Shown here: positions 8,379 through 16,741 of the stretch, one piece after another
How positions within the stretch are numbered: the stretch's first letter is position 1
Layout of the letters: each line of letters opens with the position of its first letter
NCBI RefSeq assembly: GCF_014646255.1
Contig: NZ_BMNC01000002.1
Coordinates: 186,001-250,000, forward strand
DNA length: 64,000 bases
Source of the DNA: Lentzea pudingi
GTDB lineage: Bacteria > Actinomycetota > Actinomycetes > Mycobacteriales > Pseudonocardiaceae
Reading direction: 5' to 3'
Translations under genes and position numbers: made by a program
Notes under the pieces: model-generated
Databases searched by the model: none
What the model was told of the DNA's origin: nothing
The model's input: only the letters and a program-made list of their open reading frames with translations

Positions 8379-8765
8379 GTGATCAGGGACGTTTACCTCA
8401 AGATGTGCCCGTGCCGCGACCTGCTGGACATGGTCGCGTCCAAGTGGACGGCTTTGGCGATCGGCGCGCTCGAGGACGGACCCATGCGGTTCGGTGAGCT
8501 CAAGCGCCGGTTGGAGGGCGTCAGCCAGAAGATGCTCACACAGACGTTGCGCACGTTGGAACGCGATGGGCTTGTCACGCGCACGGTCTACCCCTCGGTG
8601 CCGTTGCGCGTCGAGTACGAGCTGACCGAACTCGGGCGCAGCGTCACGGGACCGTTGGCCGCGCTGCGCGTGTGGGCGCAGACGAACTACGAGTCCGTGG
8701 CCGAGGCCCGCGAGACGTTCGACAACGCCGAGCCGGTCGGGCTGGAACCCGCGATCAGCCGGTGA
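8379..8765 (+). CDS. HxlR/DUF24-family redox-type transcriptional regulator
   Basis: A 128-residue winged-helix regulator. The N-terminal CPC motif (Cys10 and Cys12) precedes the typical DLLDMVASKWTALAIGAL helix and the PMRFGELKRRLEGVSQKML recognition region. A conserved cysteine at this position is the redox switch in DUF24 proteins such as QorR and YodB, which control quinone reductases. The adjacent divergent gene here is exactly such a reductase. The start is the GTG at 8379. It is convergent with the protein kinase gene and overlaps it by 11 bp. Confidence 0.9.
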   Translation: MIRDVYLKMCPCRDLLDMVASKWTALAIGALEDGPMRFGELKRRLEGVSQKMLTQTLRTLERDGLVTRTVYPSVPLRVEYELTELGRSVTGPLAALRVWAQTNYESVAEARETFDNAEPVGLEPAISR

Positions 8766-10323
8766 CGACCCAGCCGTACGACCACTCCGTGCGCTGGCCC
8801 TCGCACTTCGGGTCGAGCGAGTCGAAGTGGGCGTTCTCGAAGATGCAGCGGTAGAGCTGCATGGCCGGGACGTCGGCGGGCTTGTCGTTGAAGACGTAAC
8901 CGAGGTCCCAGAGCTTGTCCTGCCCCTCGCAGTCGGGCCACGGCGACGTCATGTGGTCACCGGAGCCCTTCACGCGGCACGCGACCAGCATCTTGGTGCC
9001 CGGCTCCTCCTTCGCGAGCATCCTGCCGAGGCCTCCGGTCTGCTCGGCGGTGAAGCCCGCGGGCGGACCCTTGCCCGGCACACCGCTGTAGTGGAACGGC
9101 GTGCCCTGCTTGACGTACCGGGTGATCGCGAGCGTCTGCCGCGGCGGCTTCGGCTGCGTCGTCTGTTGTGGGGGCGGGGCCTGGCTCTGGGACTTCGTCG
9201 TGCTCGACGGCGCCGAGCTGGACGAAACCTGACTGCTGCTCGGAGCAGCCGAACTGCTGCTCGTCGCCGCGCTCGACGACGGGGTCGCGGTGGTCGTCGT
9301 CGTCGCGCCGAGGTTCTGCTGGGCGACCGCAACCCCTTGCCGCGCATCGGGTTTCAGGATGAACACCGCGGCGAGCGCGATCACCACGAGCACCGCGGCG
9401 GCACCGGCGAGCACACCGATCTTCTTGCGGGACTTGGGTTTGTCGTCGTTCCAGTCGTCGCGCGTGTGGGTCTGTGGCGTGACGTAGCCGGTGACCGGTT
9501 CGATGACGACGGTCTGCTCGGACGGCGTGAGCGGTTTGACCACCGTGGTGGCGCCGCTGAGCCGTTCCCTCAGCTGGGCCGTCGTGAGCCGGCGGGTGTC
9601 GTCCTGGGTCAGCAACGCCATGATCGTGTCGGCGAGCGGGCCTCTGGTCCGCCGCAGGACCGGCTCCTCGTACATGATCGCGTGCATGGTGGCCGCGGTC
9701 GTGTCGCGCTGGAACGGAGAACGGCCTTCGACGGCGTGGAACATGGTGGCGCCCAACGCCCACAGGTCGCTCGCCGGTGAGGGTTGCTTGCCCGCAAACA
9801 GTTCTGGAGCCATGTACCCGGGCGAGCCCATGATGCCGCCGGTCGCCGTCAGCCCCGGATCGTCCATCGCGCGGGCGATGCCGAAGTCGGCGAGCTTCAC
9901 GCGTCCGTCGGGCAGCACCATGATGTTGCTGGGCTTGACGTCCCGATGCACGATTCCCGCCGCGTGCGCCGCTTCCAGCGCGTTGAGCGTCTGCAGGCCG
10001 ATGTCCGCGACCTCGTCCTCGGTCAGGGTCCTGCGGGTCATGACCTCGGAGAGCGTGGGCGCCTCGACGAGTTCCATGACGAGGTACGTCGCACCGTGCT
10101 CGACGATGACGTCGTAGATGCCGACGACGTTCGGGCTGTTCAGGCGGCCTGCCGTACGCGCTTCCCGCAGCACCCGCTCGGTCTCGGTGGTCCGCAGCTC
10201 CTTGAGCGCGACCTGCCGCCCGATGACCCTGTCCTCGGCGAGCCAGACGACCCCCATGCCGCCCCGGCCCAGTTCTCTGAGCATCGCGTATCTGCCCGCG
10301 ACCAGCCTTGTCTCATCCCCCAC
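8755..10323 (-). CDS. Membrane Ser/Thr protein kinase with C-terminal ectodomain
   Basis: A 522-residue PknB-like kinase. The cytosolic catalytic domain (about residues 10-270) shows the glycine loop LGRGGMGVVW, the catalytic HRDVKPSN, the DFG motif ADFGIA and an APE-like site. A juxtamembrane region precedes one transmembrane helix (about 298-322). Outside the membrane there is a Ser/Thr/Pro-rich linker and then a ~110-residue domain with four cysteines and a repeated CEGQ. No PASTA repeats are present. The GTG at 10323 is chosen because it opens directly into the kinase fold. The ectodomain resembles nothing I can name, so its ligand is unknown. Confidence 0.92.
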   Translation of the reverse strand: MGDETRLVAGRYAMLRELGRGGMGVVWLAEDRVIGRQVALKELRTTETERVLREARTAGRLNSPNVVGIYDVIVEHGATYLVMELVEAPTLSEVMTRRTLTEDEVADIGLQTLNALEAAHAAGIVHRDVKPSNIMVLPDGRVKLADFGIARAMDDPGLTATGGIMGSPGYMAPELFAGKQPSPASDLWALGATMFHAVEGRSPFQRDTTAATMHAIMYEEPVLRRTRGPLADTIMALLTQDDTRRLTTAQLRERLSGATTVVKPLTPSEQTVVIEPVTGYVTPQTHTRDDWNDDKPKSRKKIGVLAGAAAVLVVIALAAVFILKPDARQGVAVAQQNLGATTTTTATPSSSAATSSSSAAPSSSQVSSSSAPSSTTKSQSQAPPPQQTTQPKPPRQTLAITRYVKQGTPFHYSGVPGKGPPAGFTAEQTGGLGRMLAKEEPGTKMLVACRVKGSGDHMTSPWPDCEGQDKLWDLGYVFNDKPADVPAMQLYRCIFENAHFDSLDPKCEGQRTEWSYGWVVTG

Positions 10324-10465
10324 GACGCCGCATGGTAGCCGCACGGTCGTGTCGGTCCCCGCTAGTGTCTGAGTAGGGGCCTTTCTCACCTGTCGGGCGC
10401 TGTTGCAGGTATGCGCATACGACAGTTTGCTCATCTGTACATCCCAGGTGAGAGGACCTCGCATC

Positions 10466-10957
10466 ATGTCGGTCACGGACGAGCTGCTCGCCAACAACGC
10501 CGCGTACGCCGCCCAGTTCTCGGGCCCGCTCCCCCTGCCCCCGGCCAAGCACGTGGCCGTCGTGGCGTGCATGGACGCCCGCATCGACGTGTACCGCGTG
10601 CTGGGCCTTCAGGAGGGCGAAGCGCACGTCATCCGCAACGCCGGCGGCGTCGTGACCGACGACGAGATCCGTTCGCTCGCCATCAGCCAGCGCCTGCTCG
10701 GCACGCGCGAGATCATCCTCATCCACCACACCGACTGCGGCATGCTGACGTTCACCGACGACGAGTTCAAGCGCTCGATCCAGGACGAGACCGGCGTGAA
10801 GCCCTCCTGGTCGGCCGAGGCGTTCGGCGACCTGGAAGAGGACGTGCGCCAGTCGATCGGCCGCATCACAGGCAACCCGTTCGTGCCGGTGAAAGACTCG
10901 GTGCGGGGCTTCGTGTTCGACGTGGCGACCGGCGTGCTGACCGAGGTGAGGCCCTAG
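10466..10957 (+). CDS. Beta-carbonic anhydrase (Rv1284-like)
   Basis: Zinc enzyme interconverting CO2 and bicarbonate, 163 residues, the length of the mycobacterial Rv1284 type. The zinc and active-site residues are all visible: Cys35, Asp37 and Arg39 in ACMDAR, and His88 and Cys91 in HHTDCGM. The ATG at 10466 has AGAGG about 10 nt upstream. It is cytosolic and probably monocistronic, and it ends in a 4-bp convergent overlap with the unknown gene that follows. Confidence 0.93.
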   Translation: MSVTDELLANNAAYAAQFSGPLPLPPAKHVAVVACMDARIDVYRVLGLQEGEAHVIRNAGGVVTDDEIRSLAISQRLLGTREIILIHHTDCGMLTFTDDEFKRSIQDETGVKPSWSAEAFGDLEEDVRQSIGRITGNPFVPVKDSVRGFVFDVATGVLTEVRP

Positions 10958-11589
10958 CGCGAGGCCCGCACGCGATGCTCGTCGCAGTAGACCACGTGCA
11001 GCCAGTTCCAATGGCGGTCTTTGGCGGTGACCTCGGCACAACAGTGCGTTCCGGGCGCCTCGTGCATGTGCTGAGGACAGTCCTCGACCAACTGCCGGAA
11101 CGCCTCCCCGCCCGCCTGGAACGAGGGCCTGTCACCCACGACGAACACCGTGCCCTCCACGATCTCGCCGCGCGGCAGCTCCTGCTTCCAGCGAGGCACC
11201 GGCCGTTCGGGCGGCATCCCTTGGCACACAACGGTGTGTGGTCGCGCCTGCCGGAGCTTGGCTCGCACGTCCTTCCACTTCGACAGCCGGAACTGAAGGC
11301 TGTGGTGCAGGAGCACCAGGTCCAGCGCAGGTCCGTCGTTGCTCCGGCACTCGCAGTCGCTCTGCCGCAACGGCAGGTACACCAGCGTGCGCGGCGACCG
11401 CATCGCGAACGCCCAGGCCATGCTGATGCTGAGCGCCGACTCCTTGTCCACGCACACCTCGACGCCCATGTACCCCTCGTACAGCGGCGCGTGCTTCAAC
11501 GGCTGGGCAGGCTGCACCACGCGGTACTCGTCCTTGCCCAGCCTCACCGTGCTGACGAGCGTGCGCCAGCGTTCCCCCTCGAGTTTCAT
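10954..11589 (-). CDS. Hypothetical protein, 211 residues
   Basis: I do not recognise the family. The protein is soluble-looking, with no signal peptide or membrane helix. It is fairly cysteine-rich (CVDK, CECR, VVCQG, EDCPQ, HCCAEV, YCDE), with histidines near the C-terminal cysteines (HMHEAPGTHCC and LHVVYCDEH), so metal binding is possible but unproven. Codon use is like its neighbours. The ATG at 11589 lacks a clear ribosome-binding site. It is convergent with the carbonic anhydrase and lies 44 bp downstream of rlmN on the same strand. Confidence 0.7.
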   Translation of the reverse strand: MKLEGERWRTLVSTVRLGKDEYRVVQPAQPLKHAPLYEGYMGVEVCVDKESALSISMAWAFAMRSPRTLVYLPLRQSDCECRSNDGPALDLVLLHHSLQFRLSKWKDVRAKLRQARPHTVVCQGMPPERPVPRWKQELPRGEIVEGTVFVVGDRPSFQAGGEAFRQLVEDCPQHMHEAPGTHCCAEVTAKDRHWNWLHVVYCDEHRVRASR

Positions 11590-11633
11590 CGAGAGGGAAC
11601 GGTAGAAGCCCCGCGGCTTCTCAGCGACTGATT

Positions 11634-12740
11634 TCAGCCCTCAGCGGCGAGCTGACCACAGGCGGCCGCGATCTCCTGCCCACGCGTGTCCCGCACGGTG
11701 CACTCCACACCCTGCTCCCGGACCCGCCGCACGAACTCCCGCTCCACCGGCTTCGGCGACGCGTCCCACTTGCTGCCCGGCGTCGGGTTCAACGGGATCA
11801 GGTTCACGTGCACCAACTGCCCGAGGTGCTTGCGCAGCTTCTTGCCCAGCAGATCGGCACGCCAGCCCTGGTCGTTGATGTCGCGGATCAACGCGTACTC
11901 GATCGACACCCGCCGCCCGGTCTTGTCCGCGTACCCGCGCGCCGCCTCCAGCACCTCGGCGACGTTCCACTTCGTGTTCACCGGCACCAGCGTGTCGCGC
12001 AGCTCGTCGTCCGGCGTGTGCAGCGACACCGCGAGGCGGACCTGCAGGTTCTCCTCGGTCAGCTTCTTGATCGCGGGCACCAGGCCGACCGTCGACACCG
12101 TCACGTGGCGCTGCGAGATGCCCAGCCCGTCCGGCGCCGGGTCGCAGATGCGGTGCACGGCCTCGAGGATGCGCTTGTAGTTCGCGAGCGGCTCGCCCAT
12201 GCCCATGAAGACGATGTTCGACAGGCGGCCGGGACCGCCGGGCAGGTCGCCGTCACGCATGGCGGCGGCGCCGAGGCGCACCTGGTCCACGATCTCCGCG
12301 GTCGACAGGTTGCGCTGCAGGCCGCCCTGGCCGGTCGCGCAGAACGGGCAGGCCATGCCGCAGCCGGCCTGCGACGAGATGCACAGCGTCGCCCGGTCCG
12401 GGTAGCGCATGAGGACGGACTCGATGAGCGTGCCGTCGTGCGCGCGGAGCAGCGTCTTCGCCGTGGTGCCCTCGTCGGCCGTGACCTTGCGCACGACCGT
12501 GAACAACGGCGGCATCAGGTCGGCGACGAGCTTGTCACGCGCGTCCGCCGGGATGTCGGTCATCTCGGCCGGGTCGACGGTCAGGCGGCTGAAGTAGTGG
12601 TTCGACAGCTGCTTGGCCCGGAACGGCTTCTCACCAAGGGCCGCAACGGCTTCCGCGCGTTGGGCGGGCGAGAGGTCGACCAGGTGGCGCGGCGGCAGGC
12701 CGCGCTTGGGCGCGTCGAAGACAAGGGGAAGCGAGGTCAT
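11634..12740 (-). CDS. rlmN: Dual-specificity 23S rRNA A2503 / tRNA A37 methyltransferase RlmN
   Basis: Radical SAM enzyme that installs C2-methyl on A2503 of 23S rRNA, 368 residues. The 4Fe-4S cluster motif CGMACPFC supplies Cys127, Cys131 and Cys134. The two catalytic cysteines of the family are seen at Cys120 (in TLCISSQ) and Cys361 (in AAACGQ). The ATG at 12740 is the natural start. The gene is divergent from the PadR regulator with 77 bp between starts. Confidence 0.96.
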   Translation of the reverse strand: MTSLPLVFDAPKRGLPPRHLVDLSPAQRAEAVAALGEKPFRAKQLSNHYFSRLTVDPAEMTDIPADARDKLVADLMPPLFTVVRKVTADEGTTAKTLLRAHDGTLIESVLMRYPDRATLCISSQAGCGMACPFCATGQGGLQRNLSTAEIVDQVRLGAAAMRDGDLPGGPGRLSNIVFMGMGEPLANYKRILEAVHRICDPAPDGLGISQRHVTVSTVGLVPAIKKLTEENLQVRLAVSLHTPDDELRDTLVPVNTKWNVAEVLEAARGYADKTGRRVSIEYALIRDINDQGWRADLLGKKLRKHLGQLVHVNLIPLNPTPGSKWDASPKPVEREFVRRVREQGVECTVRDTRGQEIAAACGQLAAEG

Positions 12741-12785
12741 AGCACATCCAGTGTCCCACGAACTTCACCAACACAAGACCGCTGC

Positions 12786-12815
12786 ATCGCGATAGCTTCC
12801 GATATATCGTTATCG
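12786..12815. promoter_or_regulatory. Palindromic operator in front of padR
   Basis: A perfect 10-bp palindrome CGATATATCG (12800-12809) sits 8 bp before the PadR start codon. It is flanked by ATCGCGAT (12786-12793) and TATCG (12811-12815). A/T-centred palindromes of this kind are typical PadR targets. The site lies in the rlmN-padR divergent gap, so autoregulation is likely. Confidence 0.5.
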
Positions 12816-12817
12816 AC

Positions 12818-13321
12818 ATGATGATGAAACCACACCACAGAGAGCACCACCACAGGCATCGCCGCGGTCCCTTCGGGGGCGGCGGCAGGGGCGGCCGCCA
12901 GAGGCGCGGCAACGTCCGGGCGGCGGTTCTGTCCTTGCTGGCAGAACGGCCGATGCACGGCTACGAGATCATCCAGGAGATCGCCAGGCGCACCGGCGGC
13001 GTGTGGAGCCCGAGCCCCGGCTCGGTCTACCCGACGCTGCAGATGCTCGCCGACGAAGGCCTCGTCTCCGCGGCGGAAGAGGGCGGCAAGAAGCTGTTCA
13101 ACCTGACCGAGCACGGCAGGACGGAGCACCCGGCCCCGCCCTGGCGCGACATCGAGTTCCGACTCGACCCGGTCGACGGCGAACTGCGCTCGGCGGCCCG
13201 CCTGCTCGGCGCCGCGATGGAGCAGATCTCCCACGCGGGCACACCCGAGCAGAAGACCCGCACCGTCGAGCTCTACAACGAACTGCGGCGCAAGCTCTAC
13301 GCCATCCTCGCCGAGGAGTGA
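12818..13321 (+). CDS. PadR-family transcriptional regulator
   Basis: A 167-residue regulator. The first ~30 residues are an unusual His/Arg/Gly-rich leader (HHREHHHRHRRGPFGGGGRG). The PadR winged helix follows: VRAAVLSLLAERPMHGYEII, then GSVYPTLQMLADEGLV and KKLFNLTEHG. The C-terminal dimerisation helix ends in LRRKLYAILAE. No Shine-Dalgarno sequence precedes the ATG ATG ATG start, so the mRNA may be leaderless. The histidine-rich leader could bind metal (inference). No obvious target transporter is adjacent. Confidence 0.9.
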   Translation: MMMKPHHREHHHRHRRGPFGGGGRGGRQRRGNVRAAVLSLLAERPMHGYEIIQEIARRTGGVWSPSPGSVYPTLQMLADEGLVSAAEEGGKKLFNLTEHGRTEHPAPPWRDIEFRLDPVDGELRSAARLLGAAMEQISHAGTPEQKTRTVELYNELRRKLYAILAEE

Positions 13322-13322
13322 C

Positions 13323-14300
13323 CTACCACCGGTCGTGCACGTGCGGCCGGACCAACTCGTCGTACACCTCGGCGACGGCCTTGCCGTCCACCGGTCCGAG
13401 CTCCGCGGCCCGCGCGTTCGAACGCGCCTGCTCGACGTTGCGAGCACCGGGAATCACCACCGTCACGCCGGACTGGTCCACGATCCACCGGAGCGCGAAC
13501 TGCGCCATCGTGGCCCCCTCCGGCACCAGCGGCCGGAGCCGTTCGACAGCCTCCAGGCCCACCTCGTAAGGCACCCCGGAAAAGGTCTCGCCAACGTCGA
13601 AGGCCTCACCGTTGCGGTTGTAGTTGCGGTGATCATCGGCGCCGAAAGTCGTTGCCCTGTCGTACTTCCCGGTCAACAGCCCGGAAGCGAGCGGCACCCG
13701 CGCGATGATCGCGACCCCGGCCTCGGCAGCCCGGGGCAGCACCTCTTCGAGGGGCTTGAGCCGGAACGCGTTCAGGATGATCTGCACGCTGGCCACGTGC
13801 GGACGCCTGATGGCCTCCAGCGCCTCCTCGACCTTCTCCACCGAAACGCCATAAGCAGCAATCCGTTGCTGCTCAACCATTTCATCCAAGGTGTCATACA
13901 CCTCGTCACGACTGTAAACCGCAGTGGGCGGACAGTGCAGCTGCACGAGGTCCAACGTGTCGACACCGAGATTGCGGCGGCTCCGGTCGTTCCACGCGAG
14001 GAAGTTCTCCCGGCTGTACCCCTCCGCGACCTGAGCCGGCAGCCGCCGCCCCATCTTCGTGGCGACAAAGATCCCGTCGTCCTTGCGCTCCTTCAGGAAC
14101 CGCCCGACCAACGTCTCACTACGGCCATCGCCGTACACGTCAGCGGTGTCGAAGAAGTCGACCCCCGTGTCGGCCGCGGCGTGCAGCAACGCGAGCGCGT
14201 CGCTCTCGTCCACCTCGCCCCAGTCGGCGCCGAGCTGCCAGCAACCCAGCCCGACGACGCCGACCTGGCGGTTCAACCTGCCTGCGTTTCGCTTCTCCAC
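13323..14300 (-). CDS. Aldo/keto reductase
   Basis: NADPH-dependent TIM-barrel oxidoreductase of 325 residues. Active-site elements are visible: Asp and Tyr in FFDTADVYGDGRSE, Lys in VATKMG, His in LVQLHCPP, and the C-terminal cofactor loop VIPGARNVEQARSN. The GTG at 14300 (VEKRNAGRL) is chosen because the in-frame sequence upstream runs into the decayed toxin region and is not homologous. It is convergent with padR. The physiological substrate is unknown. Confidence 0.92.
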   Translation of the reverse strand: MEKRNAGRLNRQVGVVGLGCWQLGADWGEVDESDALALLHAAADTGVDFFDTADVYGDGRSETLVGRFLKERKDDGIFVATKMGRRLPAQVAEGYSRENFLAWNDRSRRNLGVDTLDLVQLHCPPTAVYSRDEVYDTLDEMVEQQRIAAYGVSVEKVEEALEAIRRPHVASVQIILNAFRLKPLEEVLPRAAEAGVAIIARVPLASGLLTGKYDRATTFGADDHRNYNRNGEAFDVGETFSGVPYEVGLEAVERLRPLVPEGATMAQFALRWIVDQSGVTVVIPGARNVEQARSNARAAELGPVDGKAVAEVYDELVRPHVHDRW

Positions 14301-14322
14301 GAACCGAAGCCTAGTCGGCGGA

Positions 14323-14927
14323 TCAGTCGCCGACCGCTTGTGTCGCAATAGCCATGAGCTCACGACGGAACGCACACGACAAGTCCGAGATCTGACTCGA
14401 CGCATCAACGTCATCCGCGATCGGGATTATCTCCGACTGGGTGAAAATCTCCCAGGCAGGGAGCGGAGCGATTCCCTCGCGCAGACTCGGCGAACTCGCG
14501 CCATACTCCTCCGCCGCCGGAAGCGGCCGCAGTTGTGCGAGAGAATCGGAGACGTTCCAGCGACCACGCAGTACGTGTGAATGCTTTCGCCTGGCGGGGG
14601 AAGACCTGCCGGTACTCCACCCTCTCGGTGGTGCTCACGACCTCAGCCGGCGAACCGACCACCCGCAGGTCGTCACCAGGTTCGAGTTCCAATGGCTTCG
14701 CGCCAGGGCGTTGAGACCGTCCTCCCAGAACGGATGACCTCCAGCGGAGGTCGAGACGTCCGCCGGCGTGCCCTCGACACTGTCCGTGTCCACGGTGATC
14801 TCTACAAGTTCCTTAACGCCCTCACCGTGGATCAGGTCGCCACGATCCCCTCGCCGACCTGGACGTCCTGGATCAGCTTGGTCGAATCGTCTGACATCAA
14901 CACCGGTGCATTAGCGCCGGAACTGTT
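14323..14927 (-). pseudogene. Relic of a HINT-type polymorphic toxin C-terminal region
   Basis: Reading the minus strand, pieces of one HINT (intein-like) domain appear in order but in different frames. First NSSGANAPVLMSDDSTKLI then QDVQVGEG, up to a TGA at 14832. Next GEGVKELVEITVDTD and GHPFW in a second frame. Next LELEPGDDLRVVGSP in a third. Then IHTYCVVAGTSPILSHNCG, the hallmark HINT ending. A last open segment (AWEIFTQSEIIPIADD) closes at a TGA at 14323 and could be a toxin tail. HINT domains of this type precede toxin modules in actinobacterial RHS-like exoproteins. Several frameshifts and no start make this a dead fragment. The identification rests on motif order, not on a search. 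Confidence 0.75.
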
Positions 14928-15308
14928 GCGACGCGCACAGCCGGCAACCGGCCGGGTCGCTGAAGATCGGGACCGTCGCCGCAGCTAACCCGAGGCAAGG
15001 GTTGTTTCGGGCAGTGGACGTAGTAGCTTCCTTCGCCACCTGAGTCGGAGAGGCCCCAGGTTTGCAGACATCGACTCCACCCGCGTCGCCCCCGCTCAGT
15101 GTGGTGTCGTGTCCCGAGACGTTGGTAGCGCTGGGCACGTTGCTGCCGCCCTGGATGTCCTGGCTCGGTTCGCCTTCTCCCTGCTGCCTCCGGCACAACC
15201 GGCCATGCCTCGGAACTACCCGCGGTCATCAGGAATCCCGGCGTCGTTGTTGCGAGCGCAGAACTTGTTGTAGCCGTCGACGGCAGCGAAATACCCAACA
15301 GCGATCGT
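14928..15308. other. Gene-poor stretch upstream of the HINT relic
   Basis: No intact gene is supported here. On the minus strand a 95-codon frame (15198 to 14911) is rich in Gly, Ser and Thr, and a short open piece follows directly after the stop of the 161-residue gene (VGYFAAVDGYNKFC, ending at a TAG near 15216). Neither has a convincing start or ribosome-binding site. They may be further debris of the same toxin locus. Confidence 0.4.
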
Positions 15309-15794
15309 TCAGTGCTTCCTGGGCGCGAGGCGTTGAATCACCGGATTCTCCGCAAGCCCAGGAAAATCCGTGGTCAACCGTTCGTACACGTTTTTGACGA
15401 ACGCGTGCATCGCTTTCAGTAGTTCCGCGATGGACACATAGGCGACGACTCGTTCCACTCGGTTGCCGACAAGGTAACGCACTTGAACGATATCACCGAG
15501 GTTATCGAAGTAGATCACATCGGCACTCTCGGTGAAACTGATCGCCGAATCTTCTTCCGACTTCAAACGCTCGACAGCGGTCATCACACCCAACGCAAGA
15601 TCAACGAGAGTGAGGCGGAAGCCGTCGATGAGCTCGACGCCACCAGCTTCGAAAATGACTTCCGTCTTGAAAAGTTTATAGCGAAGATCGATCTCACGAA
15701 TCTTCCCTGCTTCCAATCCAGCCACTTTGTCCCAGCTTTCCGCAGCACCAGCACCGACGCGCGGAGAATCGAAAGTCAACGTGATAACAGACAC
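15309..15794 (-). CDS. Hypothetical protein, possible orphan immunity protein
   Basis: A 161-residue protein I cannot assign to a named family. The start is the GTG at 15794 with GAGGAG 7 nt upstream. The N-terminal half looks beta-rich (MSVITLTFDSPRVG, FKTEVIFEAGGVEL). The C-terminal half is mixed, with FTESADVIYFDN and a final long helix (AELLKAMHAFVKNVYERL). There is no signal peptide or membrane helix. Codons such as ATT, GAT and AAA make it visibly lower in GC than its neighbours. It sits beside a decayed polymorphic toxin. Size, context and composition fit the many divergent immunity proteins of such loci, but that is inference. Confidence 0.72.
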   Translation of the reverse strand: MSVITLTFDSPRVGAGAAESWDKVAGLEAGKIREIDLRYKLFKTEVIFEAGGVELIDGFRLTLVDLALGVMTAVERLKSEEDSAISFTESADVIYFDNLGDIVQVRYLVGNRVERVVAYVSIAELLKAMHAFVKNVYERLTTDFPGLAENPVIQRLAPRKH

Positions 15795-15901
15795 GTCCAG
15801 TCTCCTCAGAACGGGAACGCCGTGACAAGCTTGCCATCCTCGTCGATGATCACACGAATTGCCGTGAGGTCCCCACCGCCGTTCCTGGGCCCAGCTACTC
15901 C

Positions 15902-16699
15902 TACCGTGCGACCGAAGTCCCACTCGTACATGTAGGACCGGCCAAGGCCATCACGTACGCCGACAGCCGCAAGCGCCTTTTCGCCGTCGATGGTCTCGGC
16001 CGCCTGCTCACTCGCGGCCAGTCGGTGGTGGACGGCCCAATGACGCCATGGGCACCGATCGGCTTCAACACCCTGACAGGTGAGGTCATCGCGTTGCCTG
16101 CAGGCAACGACGTCGAACTACCGGTGACCGATGCCCAGAGCAACTTGACGAGTCTCCTGTTTCGCAACGGCACTCACGACCGCATCCGATCAGTGAGCAA
16201 CGCGGCTGGTCGCATCACCGGCCGACCCGCCGCCGTCATCGGGTCCGACGGCAAGGTTCAGATCTTCGCCCGACGCGCGGACGGCAAGATCCACACGATT
16301 CGCGACTCCGGATCAGGCTTCGGGAACGCATGGACCGCGCTCGACGGCGTGAACGCCGACGGAGCCCCGGCCGCAGTCATCAGCGCGGGCAAGCTCAAAG
16401 TCGCGGTGCGTGGGACGGACGGTTTCGTCTACGTCAACAGCCAGGCTGTCGTGGACGGTCCGTTCGCCGGCTGGACGAAGCTGGTGGACTCGCGCACCGG
16501 CAACGCTTGGCCAACGGACACCGAGCCCTCGATGGTCGCGCTGAGCACCGGCAAGGTCGTGGTGATGTACCGCAGCGCCGACGAGGTGACCTACACGTTC
16601 GAAACGGCTCCCGCTTCATCGAGCGTGACCGCCAGGTCAGCGTCGGCGGCGAGCTCCACGGGGTTCGCCGGAGGTCCGTCACCGAAGCCCAAGCGCTGA
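15902..16699 (+). pseudogene. Headless PLL-like lectin beta-propeller fragment
   Basis: The frame is open and protein-like from about 15902 (YRATEVPLVHVGPAKAI) to a TGA at 16697-16699. Repeating blades of about 45 residues are seen, for example AVIGSDGKVQIFARRADGKI, AVISAGKLKVAVRGTDGFVY and MVALSTGKVVVMYRSADEV. These resemble the PLL/tachylectin-type propeller repeats used as binding modules in actinobacterial exoproteins. No ATG or GTG with a ribosome-binding site precedes the homologous part; only internal GTG (16025) and ATG (16040) codons exist, and stops lie at 15782-15787. I read it as the C-terminal remnant of a larger secreted protein. A rescued shorter gene from 16025 cannot be excluded. 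Confidence 0.62.
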
Positions 16700-16705
16700 G
16701 GCAGT

Positions 16706-16737
16706 CGGCGGGAAGTCTCCGGTGAGGCTTCCCGCCG
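16706..16737. terminator. Bidirectional hairpin terminator
   Basis: A 10-bp perfect stem (CGGCGGGAAG at 16706-16715, complement at 16728-16737) with a 12-nt loop lies exactly between two convergent genes, the lectin fragment and the methyltransferase. It lacks a U-tract, as is usual in actinomycetes. Confidence 0.7.
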
Positions 16738-16741
16738 ATCG

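Noticed and set aside
14581..14988. A 135-codon plus-strand frame with an ATG
   Set aside because: It lies antisense to the ordered HINT motifs; its translation has no domain character.
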